From positions 18,750 through 82,749 of the forward strand of contig NZ_JNXE01000044.1 of the NCBI RefSeq assembly GCF_000716605.1: DNA of 64,000 bases, given 5' to 3'. The stretch comes from Streptomyces sp. NRRL F-525. GTDB taxonomy: Bacteria; Actinomycetota; Actinomycetes; Streptomycetales; Streptomycetaceae. This document shows positions 54,610 to 63,028 of this stretch, one piece after another. The notes beneath the pieces are model-generated. The model did not search any database. It was not told where the DNA came from and was given only the letters and a program-made list of their open reading frames with translations. Both the position numbers and the translations under genes were made by a program. Position 1 is the stretch's first letter; each line of letters begins with the position of its first letter.

Positions 54610-56016
54610 ATGCCGTTGCACGAAGGTCCCGACCCGTCCGCCGAGCGCCCCATGTCCGTGAACCCCTTCTACGGAGAGGCCAATCCGGTCGGCGGCATGT
54701 CCGAGGCCCCGCCCAAGCACCGGCTCCCGGACACCCCGCTGCCCCCGATGACGGCGGCCCAGCTCGTGCACGACGAGCTGATGCTGGACGGCAACTCCCG
54801 CCTGAACCTGGCGACTTTCGTCACCACCTGGATGGAGCCGGAAGCCGGCGTCCTCATGGCGGAGTGCCGGGACAAGAACATGATCGACAAGGACGAGTAC
54901 CCCCGCACCGCGGAGCTGGAAAAACGCTGCGTGGCGATGCTCGCCGACCTCTGGAACGCACCGGACCCCTCAGCTGCCGTCGGCTGCTCGACAACCGGCT
55001 CCAGCGAGGCCTGCATGCTCGCCGGCATGGCCCTGAAGCGCCGCTGGACACAACGCAACAAGGACCGCTACCCGGCAGCCCGCCCGAACCTGGTGATGGG
55101 CGTCAACGTCCAGGTCTGCTGGGAGAAGTTCTGCAACTTCTGGGAGGTCGAAGCGCGCCAAGTCCCCATGGAGGGCGACCGCTTCCACCTGGACCCCCAA
55201 GCCGCGGCCGACCTGTGCGACGAGAACACGATCGGCGTCGTAGGCATCCTGGGCTCCACGTTCGACGGCTCCTACGAACCGATCGCCGACCTCTGCACAG
55301 CCCTCGACGCACTCCAGGAGCGCACGGGCCTCGACATCCCGGTCCACGTGGACGGCGCGTCCGGCGCCATGGTCGCCCCCTTCCTGGACCCGGACCTGAT
55401 CTGGGACTTCCGCCTCCCGCGCGTGGCGTCGATCAACACCTCGGGCCACAAGTACGGCCTGGTCTACCCGGGCGTCGGCTGGGCCCTGTGGCGCGACAAG
55501 GAGGCCCTCCCGGAGGAACTCGTCTTCCGCGTCAACTACTTGGGCGGCGACATGCCCACCTTCGCCCTCAACTTCTCCCGCCCCGGCGCCCAAGTAGTAG
55601 CCCAGTACTACACATTCCTCCGCCTCGGCCGAGAGGGCTACCGCGCGGTCCAACAGTCCACCAGGGACGTAGCCCAAGGCCTGGCACAACGCATCGAAGC
55701 CCTGGGCGACTTCAAACTCCTCACCCGGGGCAACGAGTTGCCGGTCTTCGCCTTCACCACAGGGCCGGACGTCACGACGTACGACGTATTCGACATCTCC
55801 CGCCGCCTACGAGAACACGGCTGGCTGGTCCCGGCGTACACCTTCCCGGCGAACCGCGAAGACCTCTCGGTCCTCCGCATCGTCTGCCGCAACGGCTTCT
55901 CAGCAGACCTGGCCGAACTCTTCCTCGACGACCTGACCCGCCTCCTCCCCGAACTACGCCGCCAGCCCCACCCCTCCACCCGCGACAAGCAAGCGGCAAC
56001 AGGCTTCCACCACTAA
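54610..56016 (+). CDS. gad: Glutamate decarboxylase
   Basis: 468 residues, close to E. coli GadB (466). The PLP-binding lysine is in INTSGHKYGLVYPGVGWALW. Other conserved blocks are VGCSTTGSSEACMLAGMALK, VHVDGASGAMVAPFLDPDLI, VNYLGGDMPTFALNFSRPGA and a C-terminal GFHH like that of GadB, which closes the site at neutral pH. It converts glutamate to GABA and consumes a proton. GGAGG lies seven bases before ATG 54610. Preceded by a ClC gene; no GadC antiporter is visible. Confidence 0.95.
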   Translation: MPLHEGPDPSAERPMSVNPFYGEANPVGGMSEAPPKHRLPDTPLPPMTAAQLVHDELMLDGNSRLNLATFVTTWMEPEAGVLMAECRDKNMIDKDEYPRTAELEKRCVAMLADLWNAPDPSAAVGCSTTGSSEACMLAGMALKRRWTQRNKDRYPAARPNLVMGVNVQVCWEKFCNFWEVEARQVPMEGDRFHLDPQAAADLCDENTIGVVGILGSTFDGSYEPIADLCTALDALQERTGLDIPVHVDGASGAMVAPFLDPDLIWDFRLPRVASINTSGHKYGLVYPGVGWALWRDKEALPEELVFRVNYLGGDMPTFALNFSRPGAQVVAQYYTFLRLGREGYRAVQQSTRDVAQGLAQRIEALGDFKLLTRGNELPVFAFTTGPDVTTYDVFDISRRLREHGWLVPAYTFPANREDLSVLRIVCRNGFSADLAELFLDDLTRLLPELRRQPHPSTRDKQAATGFHH

Positions 56017-56022
56017 CCCACC

Positions 56023-56061
56023 GGGGGCCGTACCACCCACCCCATGGGCGGCACGGCCCCC
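56023..56061 (+). terminator. Hairpin terminator after gad
   Basis: Arms GGGGGCCGTACC (56023-56034) and GGCACGGCCCCC (56050-56061), 11 of 12 paired, begin six bases past the gad stop codon. Confidence 0.75.
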
Positions 56062-56119
56062 AAGCCGCGTACGACGCGAGGCGACGTGTCGGGGGGTGTC
56101 CGCCCGCAGCGGTCGGCGC

Positions 56120-56932
56120 TCACACCGCCGCACTCTCGAGAAACGCCCCCGCGCCGATCCGAGGACGGATACCCCCCGGCGCGGCGCCGCCCCACAACGC
56201 ACCCCACGCGCCGAAGCGCACCCGCACCCACACACGGAGCCGCACCCCCACAACCCAGGGGCGCGGGGCTGTGACATTTGCGGCTACCGCCGCCCGCACG
56301 GCCGTAGCGGTCTGAGACATCGGATTCCACTGAACAACCGCGCCCAACCACCCAGGCATCGCAGCCGGCGTAGCCAACGCATTGGACAGAAACCCAACCG
56401 GCCACACCAGAATCTGCACGGCCTGCACCATCTCCGGCCGCCCCGCCACCAGCGCCAGATAGATCCCGACCCACAACATGGCGAACCGAAAAAACAACAA
56501 CAGCCCTACAGCGCCGAGGAATTGCCCCGCCCCGGCATGCGGCCGCCACCCGAGCCCCAGCCCAACCCCGATCAGCACAACCAGCCCGATCGCCGACTGC
56601 AACATGTCCGCAGCCGAACGCCCCACCAGCACCGCCCCGTCGGCCATCGGCATCGACCGGAACCGATCAATCACCCCCTTGTTGAGATCCTGCGTAACGG
56701 CGACCATCGTGCCCTCCAGCCCAAAGGCCATGGTCAACGCGAGCATCCCGGGCACCAGATAGTCGACGTACGCACCCTCGACTGCCCGCCCGCCGCCGAT
56801 CAGATACCCGAACATCAACAACAACATCACCGGGAAAACGAGACTCACCACGACCTGCACGGGCTGCCGCGCCCAGTGGGCGAGTTCACGCCGGGTCATG
56901 GTCCAGGAATCGTTCAGGGCATAGACGCTCAC
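56120..56932 (-). CDS. ABC-2 type transporter permease, apparently truncated and extended at its 3' end
   Basis: 270 residues. The N-terminal 210 match DrrB-type daunorubicin/antibiotic export permeases: a cytoplasmic start with [15 protein letters not shown], five helices, and [20 protein letters not shown] between helices two and three. The family then has NP-x-S and one last helix. Here [15 protein letters not shown] is followed by a sequence encoded by a dispersed repeat (56257-56292) and then an Arg/Gly/Trp-rich stretch, with no sixth helix. It overlaps the ATPase gene by four bases. The altered end suggests a damaged or changed transporter. Confidence 0.8.
   Translation of the reverse strand: MSVYALNDSWTMTRRELAHWARQPVQVVVSLVFPVMLLLMFGYLIGGGRAVEGAYVDYLVPGMLALTMAFGLEGTMVAVTQDLNKGVIDRFRSMPMADGAVLVGRSAADMLQSAIGLVVLIGVGLGLGWRPHAGAGQFLGAVGLLLFFRFAMLWVGIYLALVAGRPEMVQAVQILVWPVGFLSNALATPAAMPGWLGAVVQWNPMSQTATAVRAAVAANVTAPRPWVVGVRLRVWVRVRFGAWGALWGGAAPGGIRPRIGAGAFLESAAV
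56257..56292 (+). repeat. Dispersed Streptomyces repeat inside the permease 3' end
   Basis: AGGGGCGCGGGGCTGTGAC followed by ATTTGCGGCT and CCGCCGC matches, with small gaps, the element at 50889-50987 read on its minus strand. Here it is part of the permease frame and encodes about residues 214-226. Confidence 0.7.
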
Positions 56933-57927
56933 ACGGCCTCCTTCACGTTCATCCGGTCACCCGCACCCGCATCCGTCCCGACACCGTCACCCGTGAGATG
57001 CAGAAACACCTCATCCAGCGTCGGCCGCCGCACCGCCACATCCTCGGCATCGATCCCGCCCTCCTCCAACGCCCGCACAACCCCGGAGAGCGCAGCCATC
57101 CGGTCGGAGACGGGCGCACTGAGCAACCGCCGATCGGCATCGACCCGGACATCGGCGGCAGGAAGCGGCAACAGAGCGACCGCAGCGCCCAGTTGACCCG
57201 CATCACGCAGGACAACGTCGATACGGTCCCCACCCGTCCGGGACTTCAGCTCGTCCGGGGTCCCGTCCGCGATGACCCGCCCCCGGTCAACCACCGAGAC
57301 CCGACCGGCGAGTTGATCGGCCTCCTCCAGGTACTGCGTGGTGAGCAGCACCGTCGTACCCCCACCCACCAGAGACCGAACCGCCGCCCACACCTCGGCC
57401 CGACCACGCGGATCGAGCCCGGTGGTCGGCTCGTCCAGAAAGAGAATCTCGGGCGCGGTGACGAGCGAGGCAGCGAGATCAAGCCGCCGCCGCATACCCC
57501 CGCTGTAGGCGCGAACCGGCTTACGCCCGGTGTCGGCAAGATCGAACCGTTCCAGCAGCTCATCAGCACGCACACGCGCACCCCGGGCACCGAGATGATG
57601 AAGACGCCCGAACATCTCCAGGTTCTGCCGCCCACCCAACTCCTCGTCTAGAGCGGCATGTTGACCAAGCAGCCCAATACGCAACCGAACCGCACGAGCC
57701 TCGGTCAACACATCATGGCCCGCCACCTCAACCCGACCGGAGTCGACTCGCAGCAGCGTGGACAGAACACGGACCAGGGTGGTCTTACCCGCCCCGTTGG
57801 GCCCGAGCACCCCATGCACGGTGCCTCGCGCAACGCACAGATCAAGCCCGTCCAACGCCTTCTTCCGGCTCTTCTTGTCGCCGTACGTCTTACACGCACC
57901 CTCGACGACGATCGCCGCGTCGACCAC
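56929..57927 (-). CDS. ABC transporter ATP-binding protein, DrrA-type
   Basis: 332 residues. Walker A is [20 protein letters not shown]. The Q loop is in [16 protein letters not shown], the signature is [17 protein letters not shown], and Walker B is [18 protein letters not shown], followed by the H-loop region in [14 protein letters not shown]. The C-terminal 90 residues match the DrrA extension. It powers the overlapping permease, probably for drug or lipid export. The GTG at 57927 has GGAGGGG six bases upstream. Two identical-type operators precede the gene, next to the PadR gene. Confidence 0.93.
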   Translation of the reverse strand: MVDAAIVVEGACKTYGDKKSRKKALDGLDLCVARGTVHGVLGPNGAGKTTLVRVLSTLLRVDSGRVEVAGHDVLTEARAVRLRIGLLGQHAALDEELGGRQNLEMFGRLHHLGARGARVRADELLERFDLADTGRKPVRAYSGGMRRRLDLAASLVTAPEILFLDEPTTGLDPRGRAEVWAAVRSLVGGGTTVLLTTQYLEEADQLAGRVSVVDRGRVIADGTPDELKSRTGGDRIDVVLRDAGQLGAAVALLPLPAADVRVDADRRLLSAPVSDRMAALSGVVRALEEGGIDAEDVAVRRPTLDEVFLHLTGDGVGTDAGAGDRMNVKEAV

Positions 57928-57942
57928 TGAACACCCCTCCAC

Positions 57943-58004
57943 TAGTCAAACTTGACTACGCACACGAAAGTAACCCCACAACGAGCGTTAGTCAAACTTG
58001 ATTA
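57943..58004. promoter_or_regulatory. Two TAGTCAA-N2-TTGA(C/T)TA operators between padR and ABC genes
   Basis: TAGTCAAACTTGACTA (57943-57958) is a perfect 7-bp inverted repeat with a two-base centre. TAGTCAAACTTGATTA (57989-58004) repeats it with one change. Their start-to-start spacing is 46 bp. The second overlaps the padR stop codon. They lie directly before the ATPase ribosome-binding site and are likely bound by the PadR protein. Confidence 0.75.
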
Positions 58005-58643
58005 GCCGACATCCCCGGGATGCCGCTCCCCCGTCGCGTACGGGTTCTCCTCGTCGTCCCTCAGGACACCGACGAACGGCTCACCCTCCCCCGCGAAGGT
58101 GTACGCCCCGCCCTCGATCCGGTCGATCAACCCCTGGGTCCACGCGGCCTCCGCGTCGGCCGTGTGAATCCAGAGGTTCATGATCTCGCCGATGTGGCCC
58201 AGCTGTTCGGGCCCGTCCTCGGGGATGTAGTGCTCGGTGACGGAGGCCCGCCACTGGCCGATACCCCGGGTGCGCTCCTTCAGCAGCGCCACCGCCTCGG
58301 CCCTCGGCAGATCCACGATGAAGCCGATAGCGGCGGACTTGACGTCCATCTGCTGGTCGTACGACGTCAACGCCTCGCGCAGCAGCCGGAGGTACTCCTC
58401 GGTGCCCCGACCGGTGATCTCGTACTCGGTGCGGGGCGGGCCCCCGACGGTGGACGGCGCGATCTCGTGGGCGTGCAGCAGGCCCTGCTTGGCCAGCTGC
58501 TTGAGCGCGTGGTAGATCGAGCCGGGCTTGGCGTTGGACCACTCGTGCGCGCCCCAGTATTCGAGGTCGTTGCGCACCTGGTAGCCGTGGGCCCGCCCGT
58601 GCTGGCGCACCGCGCCGAGCACGAGGAGACGGATCGCTGACAT
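58002..58643 (-). CDS. PadR-family transcriptional regulator
   Basis: 213 residues. The N-terminal PadR winged helix reads AIRLLVLGAVRQHGRAHGYQ, NAKPGSIYHALKQLAKQGLL and PPRTEYEITGRGTEEYLRLL. The helical C-terminal domain mediates dimerisation and contains GFIVDLPRAEAVALLKERT. The gene precedes an ABC-2 exporter operon on the same strand, the usual layout for PadR control of a pump. The stop codon TAA lies in one of the two palindromes. It starts at ATG 58643. Confidence 0.92.
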   Translation of the reverse strand: MSAIRLLVLGAVRQHGRAHGYQVRNDLEYWGAHEWSNAKPGSIYHALKQLAKQGLLHAHEIAPSTVGGPPRTEYEITGRGTEEYLRLLREALTSYDQQMDVKSAAIGFIVDLPRAEAVALLKERTRGIGQWRASVTEHYIPEDGPEQLGHIGEIMNLWIHTADAEAAWTQGLIDRIEGGAYTFAGEGEPFVGVLRDDEENPYATGERHPGDVG

Positions 58644-58667
58644 GGGGCCAGCGTAGAACCCGCGAGG

Positions 58668-59216
58668 TCAGCCCTCGGTGGTGCCCCGTTCCTTCACGAC
58701 CAGCTCGTAGGCGGTCGCGCCGTCCAGGGACTCGCGGATGATGTCGGCGTGGCCCGCGTGCCGGGCGGTCTCGCGGATCAGGTGCAGGCAGAGCCAGCGC
58801 ACGGAGACGCGGCCCTCCGGCGGGAACCAGGGCTCGCTCGGGACCGGGAAGGTGTCGTCCAGGCTGGGCACCGAGCGGATGTACGCCTCGGTCTCGGCGG
58901 CGACCTTCTCCCAGTACGCGAGCTGCGACTCGACGGTCTCGCCGCCGACCAGCTGGAACGTCTCGTGCCAGTTGCTCTGGTCGCGCTGGACGGCCGGCGG
59001 CTCCTGCTTCGCCCGCGCGATCCAGCCCTGCTCGACGTCGGCGACATGCTTCAGCAGCCCGGAGAGGGAGAGCCCGCTCGCGCTCGGCTTGCTCGCGGCC
59101 TGTTCCTCGGTCAGCCCGAGCAACGCCCGGCGGATACCGCCCCGTTGGTCCTCGATGAACGTGAGCAGTGACCCTCGCTCGTCGCCCTGTGCGTCCGCGG
59201 GTACGTGCGTGACCAT
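58668..59216 (-). CDS. DinB-family (DUF664) protein
   Basis: A 182-residue four-helix-bundle protein of the DinB/YfiT metal-binding superfamily. Candidate metal ligands are the His in LSGLLKHVADVEQGW and the two His in LHLIRETARHAGHADIIRES. Such proteins include mycothiol-dependent transferases, but most actinobacterial DUF664 members are uncharacterised. It starts at ATG 59216 and ends 24 bp from the padR start on the same strand. Confidence 0.87.
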   Translation of the reverse strand: MVTHVPADAQGDERGSLLTFIEDQRGGIRRALLGLTEEQAASKPSASGLSLSGLLKHVADVEQGWIARAKQEPPAVQRDQSNWHETFQLVGGETVESQLAYWEKVAAETEAYIRSVPSLDDTFPVPSEPWFPPEGRVSVRWLCLHLIRETARHAGHADIIRESLDGATAYELVVKERGTTEG

Positions 59217-59331
59217 GGCCTTCGCCTTTCGCCGGTGCCGGCTGGGAGCCTGTCCCCCTGCCCGACGTCGATGAAGCTACGGGCCATCGAGGTCAGGTTC
59301 TGTCCTCGATGGCCCGCCGGAAGCACATGTT

Positions 59332-60792
59332 CTAGAACGGGAACCCGCTCCGCCCGTGCTGCACCGAGATCCACTTCAGGCTGGTGAACGCGTCCAGCAT
59401 CGACTCGCCGTTCAGGCGGCCCAGGCCCGAGGCCTTCTCGCCGCCGAAGGGGACGATCGGCTCGTCGTGGACGGTGCCGTCGTTGACGTGGAACATGCCC
59501 GTGTCGATCTGCTTGGCGAAGTTCACGCCGCGCTCGATGTCACCGGTGTGGACGGCGCCGCTCAGGCCGTACGGCGTGTCGTTGACGATGCTCACCGCCT
59601 CCTCCTCGCCGTCGAACGGGATGAGGAAGGCGACCGGGCCGAAGACCTCCTGGCGCAGCAGGTCCGAGCCGGCGGGGACGTCGGTGAGGACCGAGGGGGC
59701 GACCAGGTTGTCGGTGGTCGTGCCGTGGACGAGGGCCGTCGCGCCCTCGGCGATCGCCTGCTCGACGACACCCGAAAGGGCGTCCGCCTGCGAGGAGTTG
59801 ATGACCGGGCCGATGACCGTCTGCGGGTCGCGCGGGTCGCCGACCTTGAGGGACTTGACCTTGGCGACGAACTTCTCGGTGAACTCGTCCCGGATCGACC
59901 GGTCGACGAGGACACGGTTCGCGGCCATGCAGACCTGGCCCTGGTGGACGTAGCGGCTGAAGACCGCCGCGTCGACCGCGTAGTCGATGTCGGCGTCGTC
60001 GAGGACCACGATCGCGCTGTTGCCGCCGAGTTCGAGCACCGAGCGCTTGAAGTGCGAGGCGCAGACGGTCGCGACGTGGCGGCCGACCTTGTCGGAGCCG
60101 GTGAAGGAGATGACCTTCGGGATCGGGTGCTCGATGAACGCGTCGCCGATCTCCGCGATGTCGGTGATGACGACGTTCAGGAGGCCGCCCGGCAGACCCG
60201 CGTCCTCGAAGATCTTCGCGACCAGGGAACCGCCGACGATCGGGGTGTTCTGGTGCGGCTTGAGGACCACGCCGTTGCCCAACGCCAGTGCGGGGGCCAC
60301 CGACTTGAGGGAGAGCAGGAACGGGAAGTTGAAGGGGCTGATCACGCCGACGACGCCCACCGGGACGCTGTAGACGCGGTTCTCCTTGCCGTCGACCGGT
60401 GAGGGGATGATCCGGCCCTGGGGGCGCAGCGCGAGGTGGATCGCCTCGCGCAGGAACTCCTTGGCGAGGTGCAGTTCGAAGCCGGCCTTCAGGTGCGTGC
60501 CGCCGAGTTCGGCGATGATCACCTCGGCGATCTCCTGCTCGCGGTCCTCGATGAGCCGCAGGGCCTTCTCGAACACGGCACGGCGGGCGTAGGGGTTGGT
60601 CGCGGCCCATGCCTTCTGGGCGCGGGCGGCCGCCTTGTACGCCTCGTCGACCTCGTCGACCGTGGCTATCGTGATCGACGCGAGCTTCTCGCCGTCGTAC
60701 GGGTTGAAGTCGATGATGTCCCAGGAGCCGGTGCCCGGGCGCCACTCACCGTCGATGTACTGCTGAGCCAGGTCGGTGAAGTAGGACGACAT
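59332..60792 (-). CDS. NAD(P)-dependent aldehyde dehydrogenase
   Basis: A 486-residue ALDH-superfamily enzyme. The catalytic Cys is in VHQGQVCMAANRVLVD and the general base Glu in KRSVLELGGNSAIVVL. The cofactor fold includes GVVGVISPFNFPFLLSLKSV, VVLKPHQNTPIVGGSLVA and ISFTGSDKVGRHVA. The C-terminal FGGEKASGLGRLNGE is canonical. It is closest in style to benzaldehyde/vanillin-type dehydrogenases, but the substrate is not predictable. The ATG at 60792 has GGGA upstream. Two 13-bp direct repeats lie just before it. Confidence 0.92.
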   Translation of the reverse strand: MSSYFTDLAQQYIDGEWRPGTGSWDIIDFNPYDGEKLASITIATVDEVDEAYKAAARAQKAWAATNPYARRAVFEKALRLIEDREQEIAEVIIAELGGTHLKAGFELHLAKEFLREAIHLALRPQGRIIPSPVDGKENRVYSVPVGVVGVISPFNFPFLLSLKSVAPALALGNGVVLKPHQNTPIVGGSLVAKIFEDAGLPGGLLNVVITDIAEIGDAFIEHPIPKVISFTGSDKVGRHVATVCASHFKRSVLELGGNSAIVVLDDADIDYAVDAAVFSRYVHQGQVCMAANRVLVDRSIRDEFTEKFVAKVKSLKVGDPRDPQTVIGPVINSSQADALSGVVEQAIAEGATALVHGTTTDNLVAPSVLTDVPAGSDLLRQEVFGPVAFLIPFDGEEEAVSIVNDTPYGLSGAVHTGDIERGVNFAKQIDTGMFHVNDGTVHDEPIVPFGGEKASGLGRLNGESMLDAFTSLKWISVQHGRSGFPF

Positions 60793-60819
60793 GTGATCCC
60801 TCAATCGCTCAAATCGTCA

Positions 60820-60887
60820 GCAGACACGATCAGTTGCAGACACGATCAACAGCAGACCGGGCGATCCCTCACGATCATCACGGTCTG
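60820..60887. promoter_or_regulatory. Direct repeats and inverted repeat upstream of the aldehyde dehydrogenase
   Basis: GCAGACACGATCA occurs at 60820-60832 and 60836-60848, 16 bp apart. CAGACCG (60853-60859) and CGGTCTG (60881-60887) form an inverted repeat beyond them. Together they fill most of the 119-bp gap and look like regulator sites. Confidence 0.5.
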
Positions 60888-60911
60888 ATCACACGTCATC
60901 GTACTTGTGTT

Positions 60912-61772
60912 TCAAGAGAGTTGGAGCAGTCCCCGAAGAAGATCCCGGCTCTCGTCCGGGCCCGGGCTGTCCTGCTGGAGCTCCTTCAGCGCCTTCTCGT
61001 ACTGGGCCACGTCCTCGGCCTTGTCGAGATACAGCGCGCTGGTCAACTGCTCCAGATAGACGACGTCCGAGAGGTCGGACTCCGGGAACGACAGGATCGT
61101 GAAGGCACCGGACTCGCCGGCGTGGCCGCCGAAGCCGAACGGCATGACCTGCAACCGGACGTTGGGGTGCTCGGAGACCTCGATCAGATGCTGGAGCTGC
61201 CCGCGCATCACCTCGCGGTCGCCGTACGGACGGCGCAGGGCGGCCTCGTCCAGGACGATGTGGAAGTCGGGGGCGTTCTCGTTCACCAGGTACTTCTGCC
61301 GCTCAAGCCGCAGCGCCACCCGCCGTTCTACGTCCGCCTCGCTCGCGCCCTTCATGCCGCGACGGACGACCGCGCGGGCGTAGGCCTCGGTCTGGAGGAG
61401 TCCGTGCACGAACTGCACCTCGTAGACGCGGATGAGGGAGGCGGCGCCCTCCAGGCCCACATAGGTGGGGAACCAACTGGGCAGGACGTCGGAGTAACTG
61501 TGCCACCAGCCCGCTACGTTGGCCTCCTTCGCGAGGGAGAGGAGTGAGATGCGCTCCGCCTCGTCCGTGATGCCGTACAGCGTCAACAGGTCCTCGACGT
61601 CCCGGGTCTTGAAGCTCACTCGCCCCAGCTCCATGCGACTGATCTTGGATTCGGAAGCGCGGATGGAGTACCCCGCCGCCTCTCGGGTGATCCCACGTGC
61701 TTCCCGCAGTCGCCTGAGTTGCGAGCCGAGCAGCATCCGCCGCACCACCGATCCGGGCTCTCCCGCGCTCAC
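60912..61772 (-). CDS. XRE-family regulator with DUF5753 domain (WhiJ-like)
   Basis: 286 residues. The N-terminal helix-turn-helix is LLGSQLRRLREARGITREAA, with SIRASESKISRMELGRVSFK. The DUF5753 (Scr1-type) domain runs from about 95 to the end, with WFPTYVGLEGAASLIRVYEV and FVHGLLQTEAYARAVVRRGM. In S. coelicolor WhiJ is this kind of protein, encoded with a small DUF397 partner and an ATPase-like protein, and it controls development. Both partners are present here. GTG 61772 has GGGGAGG nine bases upstream. It is divergent from the ATPase gene. Confidence 0.9.
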   Translation of the reverse strand: MSAGEPGSVVRRMLLGSQLRRLREARGITREAAGYSIRASESKISRMELGRVSFKTRDVEDLLTLYGITDEAERISLLSLAKEANVAGWWHSYSDVLPSWFPTYVGLEGAASLIRVYEVQFVHGLLQTEAYARAVVRRGMKGASEADVERRVALRLERQKYLVNENAPDFHIVLDEAALRRPYGDREVMRGQLQHLIEVSEHPNVRLQVMPFGFGGHAGESGAFTILSFPESDLSDVVYLEQLTSALYLDKAEDVAQYEKALKELQQDSPGPDESRDLLRGLLQLS

Positions 61773-62090
61773 GTTCGCCAGCCTCCCCAACCGTCTTCAG
61801 GGGCCGCAGTCTGCCACTAAAACACTTCGAGCAGTACTCGTTCGGTTACAGAAATGGAAAGAAGGGGCGCCCGTTCACAGGAAGTTGTCAGGAAGACGTC
61901 AGGAAGAAGCAAGGCCGGAGCGCTAGATCGGCGCGAAGTTGGCGGAAAAAATGGCCAACAAGCGGTACGGGAGGGTCCAATTCGGTCAGCTGCACGTGCA
62001 TCTGCCCTTGCATCTGCTGTACGCATCCGAAACCATGGTCTCGCGCCACCGCTGCATCGCAACGACCGCGAATTCCCGGGAGTGCCTCGC
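61773..62090. other. Divergent intergenic region (318 bp) between XRE regulator and ATPase genes
   Basis: No gene is supported. The region is AT-rich for this genome at 61815-61870 and carries a 27-bp element at 61991-62017 that recurs upstream of the DUF397 gene. It must contain promoters for both genes. Confidence 0.55.
61991..62017 (+). promoter_or_regulatory. 27-bp element, copy 1, upstream of the ATPase gene
   Basis: TGCACGTGCATCTGCCC, then T, then TGCATCTGC. It holds the direct repeat TGCATCTGC twice (12 bp apart) and a TGCACGTGCA palindrome. It lies 74-100 bp upstream of the ATPase ATG. A 26-of-27 match in the same orientation relative to its gene lies upstream of the DUF397 gene. Confidence 0.8.
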
Positions 62091-62603
62091 ATGGGGACGA
62101 ATGGATCGACCATGCTCGAGCCGTTACGGCAGGGCCTTCCGCCGCTGGACCCATCGGCTGTGTCCAGCGCCGCGTCGTGTGCTCTGGCCGCCCGCTACGA
62201 AGCGGTGCGCGAGGCACGGCAGTTCACCCGCCGCACCCTCGACCAGTGGGACATAGGCGACCGCTTCGACGACGTCTGTCTGGTCGTCTCCGAGTTGGTC
62301 ACCAACGCGCTGCGGCACGCGCTGCCGGCGAACACTCCACGCGTCCCGGAGCAGAACCCGCCCGTGCGGCTGCACTTGATGCGCTGGACCGAGCGGCTGG
62401 TGTGCGCCGTGCGCGACCCCAGTCACGACAGCCCCATCGCCTGCGAGTCGGAGGACTTCTCGGCGGAGTCGGGCCGCGGCCTGTTCCTCGTCGACTCGTT
62501 CGCCGACGGCTGGGGCTGGCACCCGCTGGCGGGGACGCTCAGCGGCAAGGTGGTCTGGGCGCTGTTCCGGCTCCAGGGTGACCCCGCGCAGAACGACGCG
62601 TGA
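62091..62603 (+). CDS. ATP-binding protein of the RsbW/anti-sigma-factor type (HATPase)
   Basis: A 170-residue GHKL ATPase-fold protein without a kinase dimerisation domain. The N box is VCLVVSELVTNALRHALPAN and the G boxes are AVRDPSHDSP and GRGLFLVDSFADGWG. Such proteins are common in Streptomyces; some bind sigma factors and others lie beside WhiJ-type regulators, as here. The ATG at 62091 has GGGAG eight bases upstream. A terminator follows at once. The 27-bp element upstream suggests shared control with the DUF397 gene. Confidence 0.9.
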   Translation: MGTNGSTMLEPLRQGLPPLDPSAVSSAASCALAARYEAVREARQFTRRTLDQWDIGDRFDDVCLVVSELVTNALRHALPANTPRVPEQNPPVRLHLMRWTERLVCAVRDPSHDSPIACESEDFSAESGRGLFLVDSFADGWGWHPLAGTLSGKVVWALFRLQGDPAQNDA

Positions 62604-62604
62604 G

Positions 62605-62635
62605 GAACCGCGGCTCTTTTTTGAGGCCGCGGTTC
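62605..62635 (+). terminator. Hairpin terminator with T run after the ATPase gene
   Basis: GAACCGCGGC (62605-62614) and GCCGCGGTTC (62626-62635) are perfect complements. The loop contains TTTTTT. It begins two bases past the stop codon. Confidence 0.85.
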
Positions 62636-62678
62636 TACGCGCGTTGCCGCTGTTTCCGCAGGTCGGCGTGGTGTTCCG

Positions 62679-62909
62679 CTATCCCGCTATCAGGTGGTCG
62701 AACTCGCCGTCCTTGATGCCCAGGAGCATCGCCTCGATCTCGGCGCGGGTGTAGACGAGCGCCGGGCCGTCGGGGAAGCGTGAGTTGCGCACCGCGACGT
62801 CGCCGCCGGGCAGGCGCGCGAACTCCACGCAGGATCCCTGCGAGTTGCTGTGCCGGCTCTTCTGCCAGGCCACTCCGTCCAGCTGCCTGGCAGCCATGCC
62901 GTTGTACAC
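62679..62909 (-). CDS. DUF397 small protein, partner of the WhiJ-like regulator
   Basis: 76 residues. The DUF397 hallmark is VAWQKSRHSNSQGSCVEFAR, followed by AVRNSRFPDGPALVYTRAEI. DUF397 proteins are encoded next to XRE/DUF5753 regulators and are thought to act like the small partner of a toxin-antitoxin-type pair that modulates the DNA-binding protein. The GTG at 62909 has GGGG six bases upstream; ATG 62897 is an alternative with no such site. It is convergent with the ATPase gene. Confidence 0.9.
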   Translation of the reverse strand: MYNGMAARQLDGVAWQKSRHSNSQGSCVEFARLPGGDVAVRNSRFPDGPALVYTRAEIEAMLLGIKDGEFDHLIAG

Positions 62910-63028
62910 GTCGAACCCCAAGTACACGCTGTCAACGCGGTGGTCCACAGGTCGCTCCCGGTTGTGCACTGGCTGGTGTGGCCATTGATGCAGTGGTCAA
63001 CTGTTCCGGATCATAGCCCTGTTCATGT

